A DNA stretch of 64,000 nucleotides from Aphelocoma coerulescens (Eukaryota > Chordata > Aves > Passeriformes > Corvidae): contig NC_091033.1 of the NCBI RefSeq assembly GCF_041296385.1, positions 13,162,001 through 13,226,000 of the forward strand, given 5' to 3'. The first letter of the stretch is position 1; every line of letters begins with the position of its first letter. The position numbers and the translations under genes are program-made. Shown one piece after another: positions 39,620-49,300 of this stretch. Under the pieces are notes generated by a model. It ran no database searches. It was given only the letters and a program-made list of their open reading frames with translations, and was not told where the DNA came from.

Positions 39620-40222
39620 TGCATTGCTAACAGGATTGTTTATTAAATTCTTTCTCAGTAACATCTGCTTTCTTATTTGTTCATTGAAGACAAATAGTAA
39701 TTTGATTGCTGAAAGATTTATAGCTGCTTGAGATATGCAGTAAGGAATTATTTCTGGCTTTTAGGTCTAAATTTACAAAACCCCACAATGCTATACCTAA
39801 AAAAAAATCCAAAATGAGGTATGGGCAATAAATTCTTAACAAAGTCTTTCACTCCCTTCAAAAATAAAAAGCATCATCTTGTGCTTTAAGAGAGAAGGCA
39901 AAGCAATTCCTGGATACATTTTTGAACATCACCTTTTTCTGGCCAGAAAGAACATATTTCATTATCCTTTCTGTGTGTACCACTGCATTTGGCACTGTTT
40001 CACAGCAGAAACCACAGCATGGAAGTAGGACTATTCTGCAAAAATCATAATTACTCTTATGATTTGAACCAAAAAAAGAGAGAGAAAATTATACTCTAGC
40101 TACAGTGATAAAGAAACTGAACAAGAAAATGACAGATACTGCTTTGTCTCTGCACTTTTTTTTCTTAGGTGCAGTCAAAATAAATCAATATATAGAAAAA
40201 CATTTCATTTGCAGACCAACAT
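39620..40222 (-). other. SPO11: Probable SPO11 3'UTR
   Basis: AT-rich sequence after the stop, ending near a minus-strand AATAAA at 39644-39639. It lies only about 450 bp from the RAE1 CpG island. No other signal between the stop and the island looked better. Confidence 0.45.
39639..39644 (-). terminator. SPO11: Candidate SPO11 poly(A) signal
   Basis: AATAAA on the minus strand (context TTTAATAAACAATCC), about 580 nt past the stop. Confidence 0.45.
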
Positions 40223-40342
40223 TCATAGCCATCCACCAAACTGCAGTTTGTTTGGTAAATAGACTCTGGACAGGTAATCTGATGAGAGAGAAGTTAAAAC
40301 TTGAATTTCAGCCTTCATTTTGGATGCTGCCATAATTTCCAG
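40223..40342 (-). CDS. SPO11: SPO11 coding exon 13 and stop
   Basis: The acceptor is TCATTTAG. It codes LEIMAASKMKAEIQVL to LPNKLQFGGWL, followed by TGA at 40225-40223. The C-terminus is intact. Confidence 0.97.
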   Translation of the reverse strand: MEIMAASKMKAEIQVLTSLSSDYLSRVYLPNKLQFGGWL

Positions 40343-43300
40343 CTAAATGAGAGAAAAAAAAAAAAGAGGAAAAATTAATGTGTAGGAAGTTAAGTAAGGA
40401 AAATCCATCCACTCATTGTACATGCATGTGGAACTATAAAGTGGTTCAGAGAGACATCCCAGGGCATGAGCTTTCTCAATCTTGCCTCCTCTTAGGGCTA
40501 CAAAATCTGACTGGTTCTGCTGTCCTAAGAGGTTGTCAGACATAGGATTTGTCCTGTGGGGAGTGAGAAATAGAAAAGAGCAGGTTTATGCATACCTCTT
40601 TTTTCCACAATGGCTGACAAGCAATGTAAGGTCTCTTTTGAATACTTGCTAACTTGTTTTCATCTTGCCTTGTAAATGGAATCAGGGCATCTTTGCATAT
40701 GTTTAATCTGCAAAGAAAATAAAATTCTTAAATTTTCTCACACACTTAAAAATATATTTGTACAACTTATTTCTTAATATTAAGCCAAAATAATGCATGA
40801 AAAGAATAATGGATTTAAATGGATTTTTGTGCAGTAAGTCAGACTGCATTTCCTGTCTATGAAGCAGAATGATGCTCCTGTTTCTTTTGGGGAAATAACT
40901 CACCTCTTGAGATCAGATGGAAGGAGACCAAGCCACTTGATAGAGGGAACGGTGAGATGATGGGCCTCAAAGGACATGGACTAAAATAAGAAAGGTTAGC
41001 TATAATATTCAGTGAGCTTTAGTTTAACTTGGGATGATCTTTTCCCTTTTCTCTACTGAACAATTCATCCATCTGCTCCTGCCCTCTGCCTTCACCTGTA
41101 TCTGCCTGCCTTCCTATTGTGTTTCCATACCTTGTCTGTAGCCATGTAACATGATAACACTTTCTTGTCCCTCTTGCTTCTTCTTCCATAATGTTCCACA
41201 CTAACACAAGTATCCCTAAGCAAATTCTCACTCCAGAACAGAATCTTTACCAACATAACATGATTTTGTGGCGAATCACCCATCTCACAGTTAGGTCCTC
41301 CTCCTTCATTTCTCTTCTAAGGCAGAAAACAAAGTCAAATGGTAACCCTTTTCTATTTGGACTGTCTGAAACCACCTATGCAGCAGAGAAAAACTGAAAT
41401 ACAGTTAAAGGAAGCAGCTGGCAATGCTGTCCAGTTTCTTTTTGTTGCAGGATGAAGCTGTTTCTGCAGACACACAAGGCCTGTAAGTCACCTCTTTGTG
41501 TTGAAACAAAATGTTAAAAGGCAGTGCCCATTCTGACAAAGGCTGTAGCATTTCATGCATTCCAGCTTCCAGGCTGGGCTACAAAACAACGTATTTGAAG
41601 GGGAAAAAATATACTCACCACAGATCCATATTTGTAGACGCACATTATTTCTACACCTGGGTTGCAGAATAGCAAAAGTCAAGCGTCTGTTTGTCTGCAC
41701 AGTGGGCACGTTTAAGGAGACTGTTTAAAAATTCAGTTTTATGGCACAACAGTTATGGCTTTAAGATTAGTGAGGTTCTTATGGTTTACATATATATTTT
41801 AGATTATGTCAAAACAATCAGAATCTCAGTGTGTCACCTTCATATTTTTAAATGTTTCACACTATCTGTGTGTAGTCAATTCAAACCCAAGCATAATCAG
41901 CTCTTTTACACGTTGTCCAACATCTAATATTAAAAATGTCTTTCTCTATCCTGTGTAATTCCTATCTCTTAATACTATTGCTTTGAGCAGCTGCTTCTCA
42001 CTTTGCAGTAATCTCCCTAATTTCAGGTGGGATCAATGTAGCTACATCACCTTCTGATTGTGTTGGATTTCTGAACTCTCAGAACCTTCCCCTGAGAGTG
42101 AGAAAGGGCATTCTGAATGAATTTTGCTTTCCTTTTATGCCTTTGAACCTCTACAGATTTACCATGTGGATCTGCATCCATAAGGGTGAAAACAGGAATT
42201 TGAAAAGAATCCCACAGCTTCCTGACCAAAAGTCGTGTATTAAGATCTGGTATGCCTCTTCCCTAAAGAAATAAAAGAAAAGCAGATGGTTTTAAATTAA
42301 CTGAAACAACATCTGGGTACATATGTGTTTACATTTGCCATTTAAAAGCAAGCAAACAAACAAAATGCTGGCAGAAACGTTTGTCCAGCAGCTGTTTTGC
42401 AGTCTGTGCTCCTATTTTGGCTTTGTGCAGAGGGAGGGCCAGGCTGGGAGCAGCTGGGCAGGTGTTCTGCATTATGGGCACTGCAGAAGCATCAGACATT
42501 CCTCTGTTGAAGGGGTTAATTTATGAGGCCTGGGAGCTGATGTATAGATGTACCCTGGTGTCTGCATAGGCTGGTGTAAGAAGACCACTTTTTTATCTTA
42601 AAACAATATTTATGTCACTAATGGAACAATATAAACCAAGTTCTTGCTATGACTGACTGAAGCTGGACCATTTGTGGCAGAGTAGGAGTGCTTATCTCTC
42701 TTAGGAATGGGGAAATGTTTTTCCCTCATTGTATGCATATTTCATTTACACATTCCTGTTAATTCCCCTGGCTCCATAGCTCTTTCAGTACAATCCAAAA
42801 TCAACCAAATTCTGTTTCATTTGGGTTTGCAAAATCTCAGGTCCTGAAGGATAAAAGGTCACTCAACTGCTGAACTTTTCTGAGACTGAGCAGCAGCTTT
42901 GCAGCAGCACAGGAAGCTGATAAGCTACCAAGCTCTAAGGAGGTGTTTGGGGGAAATAAGTCTTTAGAATGTGTATTTTCTATTTCTATGAGAATAATTA
43001 AATTTTTAAAATTATTGTTAAATATATTTCATATTAATTTTATTGTGGCCTTTTGCCCAAGTTTGAGCAGCTCTACAATGCTAAAGTATTCCTTAAATTG
43101 GGTGTAGCTGGAGGATATGAAATGCAAGATGCATACCGTGATCATGATACATGGGGACACTTTATTGAAGAAGTCATCATCCAGGAGTCTCTGAAAAGTT
43201 GCATCTTTTTCTACAATTAATATAAATTTGGCATGTGAGGTTAAATCTTTTGTGTTAAGGCTAGCTGCATGTAAAATGATCCATCACACCAATCAATTAA

Positions 43301-46300
43301 AACCAACTGCTCTAAAATATCTGTTCTGGAGCCAAGAGCAGTGATCATGACTCAATTTCAGAGCCAACAAGGAAAGCAAAAATTACCAGAACATTGTTTA
43401 ACTTGGAATATTTCTTGTTTTTACTTTATTTTTTTCTGTCTACAATTAGAGTTCTTGCTCAAAGGATACTTTTAATTCCTTGAACATTAGATGGCACAGT
43501 GACTGCCTAAAACAACAAAAATGAGATTAATCATTTTAAATAGAGAAAATGATATATTTTAAAATAACAACATTAGGTAATGAAGGTCATGATTTTATCC
43601 TGAAACACCCATTCCTCCTCTATATGCAAGATCAATTCTGACATTTTCACCTCTTTACAAGTGTGTTCAACCGTTCATATGCACTATGGTGTAGGGGTCT
43701 AGGAGTCCTCTTGTCATAACAAGATGCTTTTTGAAAGTGTTTGTGCCACTGTTGCAGAAAATTGTTCATCATGTGAACATGATGGAGATAATGATATCCT
43801 GATGAATGTTTTATCTGTCTTAGCCAGAAAAAAGTCTACTTGGTGTGAAGATTGCAAATTTAATACAGACTTAAAACATTTAAACGTTCTTTTCAGAAGA
43901 CCATTAAATCTTTTCTTTTACTGACCTATAACCTGATTTTATGAGTATTTTCAAGCAACAACTTGAAGATATGGTAATATTTATTTTACATCTCCAATTA
44001 GGATTGGCTCAATCTGGCAAGCATATGGATGAGAAAACAGGAACTGGGGGAAGAACTTGGTCAAAGAGAATGTATATATGGAAGTGTGTGGTCTGTTTTA
44101 ACTCCTGACTGTAAATCACCCCCAGCGCCAAGGTGGAACCACTCAGCAAATAAAAATATGGAGATCAGTAACAGGGGACTTTATGCTTACAAACAAGGTG
44201 CAATGGGCAGATAAGGTTACCTTTCAATATTGAAATGACCAAATAAGGCTTACAATGGACACATTTTTCAGAAAATTATGACAGTAGTCAGCAAGTCTGA
44301 GTTCTATTCCTGCTTTCATAGTCTGCACTGCTGTAGAAAATCTTTCAGGACTAGGCCAGTTGAATCTCATCTCCTTAAATCACTCTTGACTTGTTTTCTC
44401 ACTCTGCTAGAATTCAATCTATTGTGACAGGAATGCTGTATGTTCAGAGTGGCCAGGATTCTTTGGTTCAAGAGCACTCATTTGACAGAACACTGTAACA
44501 TAAAGCCTAAGATATATAATATATACGCCTTCCCCTGCAAGGCTGCCATGGCAGAAGGTAGTGCTAAACCCCCCACCCAAAGATTTATTCCTGGTGAGTC
44601 TAGAGCTAAGCTTGAGAATTACAATACAGTTAAGCAATATTTTCATGTGTTTTATTCACCCAGGTTGTAATGCCTCAGTTTGCCACAAGCAGAGGTTTGT
44701 GATAATTGTACACTGTAACCTGAGCTAAAAGGAGTGCAGGATATCTTGTACAGGCAGATGCTGTGGATCACTGTTTGTGGTTTACAATACATACTGTTGC
44801 ACTGCAGGTACAATTCACTTTTGTACCATCCTCCTCAGTGTAACTTAAATTACCAGCAACAAAACCTTTAGTTGTAGACAGCTGGAAAAAACAGTAAGTT
44901 GTATAGAGTAAATGGGAAGTTACTATATTGCACAGACAAAGCAAGAAATCTCTGAGAAGAATTGTGACTGGTACTAAGCAGTGATTCACTGCAACCAACC
45001 TTTTAAAAACTAAGCAATGTTTTGTCCTCATGGACATAAAGCCTTACTTACAATAAATCATTTTAGATATGAGGGAACCCTTGTCAGACAAGATACAAGT
45101 AAATTTGACAGGTTGTTACACTTCCGATGCACTTTGAGTTTTCACTTAACCCCCAAGTTAGCAATTCATTTGAGGTCAAACTGCTAAACAGGTGTCTTGA
45201 ACTCTGAAGTTTAAGCACTGCCTTCACTAGATGATGACAACCCCTGCGATTTTAGCTGGTACTTTGTCCCAAACCCTTTGGAAAACAGCAAACTCTATGA
45301 ATTTTCTGTGAAGACAGAAACCTTTTGAGTGGCACAATAAACCTTAACCAGGTTTCATTAGCACCAATGGGACTTTTTATTTTAACTATTTAATTCCGGC
45401 TGATAACTTTTTGTGATATTTCCCCTTTCAGTTTAATAAGATCTGGAAATAATGACAAAAACATTGATAAGAAGCCACTTACTACATGTAGACTTCTCCG
45501 AGGTATCTTAAGCATGCAAGAAATGTCATTGATTATTTGGTCCACAACACTTTGGCTACCAAACAGTAGAGTATCTGAATAATATATATCTCTATCAAGA
45601 CAAAATATTGTATTTGCAATTAAAATACAGAAACAGCTGCATGAGAATTCATGAGAATTTTATAAAGAGCATGGTTAACCAGATAAACCTAAAGCATTCC
45701 ATGTACATGAATCCTACAGGTTTGCATCCTATAGGTTGATTTTCACAAAAACATACTTAAAACACAGCTTTATTTGAAATGGCAGAAATTGTGCCTGTTA
45801 CCTTTTAGTTGCATAAGTGTTGCTCTGCACCATCTTGTAGATCATAGATAATATTTTGAGCATCAGAGCTGAAAAAAATACATTTCACAAAATATTCTAT
45901 CCATTTTCAGAAATGCATATACAGTCTTTTGTCTTTATATTAAACCATACTTTTGTATGGTTTTTGTCCCATAAATAAAAAATTGAAATGTATTTTAATA
46001 TCAAAATACAGAGAAACTATACTAATCAATAGACTCATTAATTTCTAGCATAATGAGAAAAAATATGAGGGAGTTAAGTGAGGGAATGTATGCTCTAATG
46101 TCCAGGCCAAGAAATGAAATGACTGAGTTAGAAAAAGAAATGAGCTTATTGTCTGTATTCCAAGATTCCTTTCATGGCCAGGTTTTTGAACGGGGGGATG
46201 TTTTTACATCAAGACCTTCTGAATATGCCTTTAGTTGATATCTATTAAGGGAAGGAAGAAACTCTAAGAATATTGTATTAATTTCACTGTCACTCTCTAT

Positions 46301-49300
46301 AATTTAATAGAGGAAAGAAGAGAAAAGCTGAAAGGCTGATCATAGTATCAGGTTATATCAGCCACACACTTCCAAACTGCAGTGCATAATAGTTTAATTT
46401 TTGGATGTTTTTAGTGAAGTTGGGAACTAAGGGGGGGAAAAAAGCCCAAGAACTGTGCTTTGGACTTTTTTTTTGACTTACCAAATCGTTTTGCTGATTG
46501 AGGGCAGTCACTTCTTATCTGTTTTGTAGTACACCGTGGTATCATCTGTAGACCTACAGAATCTTTAAATCTGACACATTGCAAACAAATAAAGTAAACT
46601 GCAAACTCCCTGAGTACCTATAAATTGATCTCTGCAAGGTAACTCAGACTCAGAAACCCCTTTCCTATAATCAAATGCACCAGTGCTGTTTTCAGACTCA
46701 GCACAGAAACCATCAACTTGGGTGGGGTTGGAATAGCCAAAGGAAAAAGACAGGAAAGAGTTTCTCAAGAAGATGCTTCAAGACTGAATTAAAGCATAAA
46801 GGGGATAAGTTGGCAGACAAAAGTACAGACAATAAAAGGATTTTATACATGTTTAGAACTGTTAATATATCAGCATCAGTTATTACTTAGTATGAAAACA
46901 AAGGAATAAATGAGAAGAATAAATGTGAATCATTATTAAAATAAAAATCCAGTCTGACACAAATGACTTTCTGATGTAGACTGTATGGAAAAGTGTTACT
47001 ATTTCAGAATACAATAATATTATCCAATTTATGCCCGTAAATTATTATTAGAATAACTTAATTGTATTCTGTTATTAAGTGTGGGAAACAATAATACAGT
47101 CCATCCTGCTCTCTAAACAGTTGCTTAACCTAAATGAGCTCCCCTATTTCATGCTTCACCATTTTACATGTGAAGGTGAACATTTCACCAGAAGGATCAG
47201 TGTCCTTATTTTCTTAAGGAAATTATTTTATTCTTAAGGAAATTATTTCATTATTTTACTTAAAATTATATTGGTGCCTTATGCTATGACAGTCCTATCT
47301 TTAAAGCATTCTTTTTCATTTTGAAGTTTTGCATGTACTTTTAAAAAGTACCGGTGGTTTAATGGCTATAATTTTACCTCAAACCACATCATGTTTCCAA
47401 ATTCGTTTGTTCAAGGTTTTGCTCCACGCATCCTTTGGGTGGCAGAGCACACACGCTGCACAAATCTACAGGGACAACCCAATGCAGCATCTGCCTGCCA
47501 GCTTTAAAGTAACTTTATTGCCTTTGTGTTGCAACATTTTAAAGTTATTTGTGCTTCTCTGTTGCCTGCTCCCAACATTGTAACCGAAAAGGAGGGAAAC
47601 TGTAATCGAGACTCCCCTGAATTGCTCAAGTTAAACCTGGATCACTCCAATCCTTCCCAGGACGCTGCTTACTCCAGCAGAGTAGTATTCTGTAACACAT
47701 ATCTGAGATTGCACTTTTCCACCAGAAATAATGGTTCTGCTCTTTTAAATGTGATTGATGACTCTTATTTTTAACATACTGTGATCTTAAGTCGTTTAAA
47801 TTTGAACATTTTCCCCCATATGTGTTCAGATGGTAACTAACAGCTCACATTTGTTTTTCTAGCATGGAATGCCATTTCCCCAAAGACTGCCAAAAATTGC
47901 AAAACTTTGTTAGAGTATTTTAATTTTACAGACATCTGAGTGAAACATTTTTGTCAAACTATCCAGACACAAACCATTAAATTCCCTGGAACCTACAAGC
48001 CTTTCAGTTAACTGATTACCTTCAGGCCCCTCAGGTTTTTTGATTGGCAGAAGTTTATTGTTCTCATTAAATGAGTATTCCACCAAAGTGTTACGCCTGG
48101 AAAGTTTGCTGTGCTTCCTCAACCATAAACATTTGTAATGTGTCCACTTACAAGCACCTCTGCAATCTTATCAATCTGAATATCCTTTAACCCACTGATG
48201 TCCAGAGCTTTTACAAGGCCAGAGATGGATTTGTGTCTCCCTTTACTCTTTTACTTAATTAATTTAAATTAGCTAATCTCTCAGGTTTGGGGATTTTCAG
48301 TTTAAATGAGCTCCTTGGAAAAATACTGTTGCACAAGAAACTTTTACAAATCACTGAGTGTGATGTAAAGGAGGACAGGTTTCTTTTTTTCTGATCCTGT
48401 CTAGATAAGCTGACATAAGATCTGAAATTTAGATAACATACTGGAAACTTTATTTTGCTGGTAATGAACTCAGCACACAACACATAGGTAAGAAACACAA
48501 CAGGGAGAGGTGAGATGCATCTTCTCTGAAGAATAAAAGCATAGATTTATCACAATCATTTGAAGAAATAAGATACTGTGCGGAAAAGCAGGAAAAAGAG
48601 GAAGCACTCAAAGGGTTTGGAGGACAGAATTGCCAGTAATTTCTTCCAGCCTAGAACAGGTTTTTTCACTCTAACACAACCTATCATTTCTGGTTTCTAC
48701 TGCTTCCAGAAAAGGATTGTTTATGGGATCTCCCTTTCCTTTCCAATCCCTATTACAGTAGTTTTACATTTCCCTTTATGCTATGGTCTGCTATTTCTTA
48801 ATACATGATGCCTGTTCAGAGTGGTTACTAAGCATTACTTTTTATTTGTCCATTACTTTTTAAAATTATTTATTGATTCTACTGCTTATAGAATGATTAT
48901 ATATGATTAACTTTTCTGGACGTTACATAATCAAATTCATATTTGTGGCATTTATATTAATAGAAGGCAGGACTTTTAAATATTTACTACTTACTCTATG
49001 TTCCTCCAATCTGTTCTGTTAGCCACTGTGAGAACAGGTGCTTTTTTTTGGGCCAAGCTTTGAAGTACACCTTGGATAACATTTTCTATTGCTTCAAGAA
49101 CCTCAGAACTGAAACACAGACAATTAATGACACAGATCATATGATAAATTCTAGTTCTACTTTAAGTTTATTCAACCGCCCCCACTCTTAAAAAAACCAT
49201 GTAAGCCAAAACTGTTTACAGCATATATTTGTTTCATTAAGTGTGGAGGAACACTTTTGTTTATTAATTTTGTTCTGCTCAGTTTCCCTAAAACCTCTGC

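Noticed and set aside
43246..43266. SPO11 exon 8 acceptor at the CAG ending near 43267
   Set aside because: It reads an extra segment that disagrees with the family and does not fit the phase of exon 7; the AAAAG acceptor gives the exact NLTSHAKF alignment.
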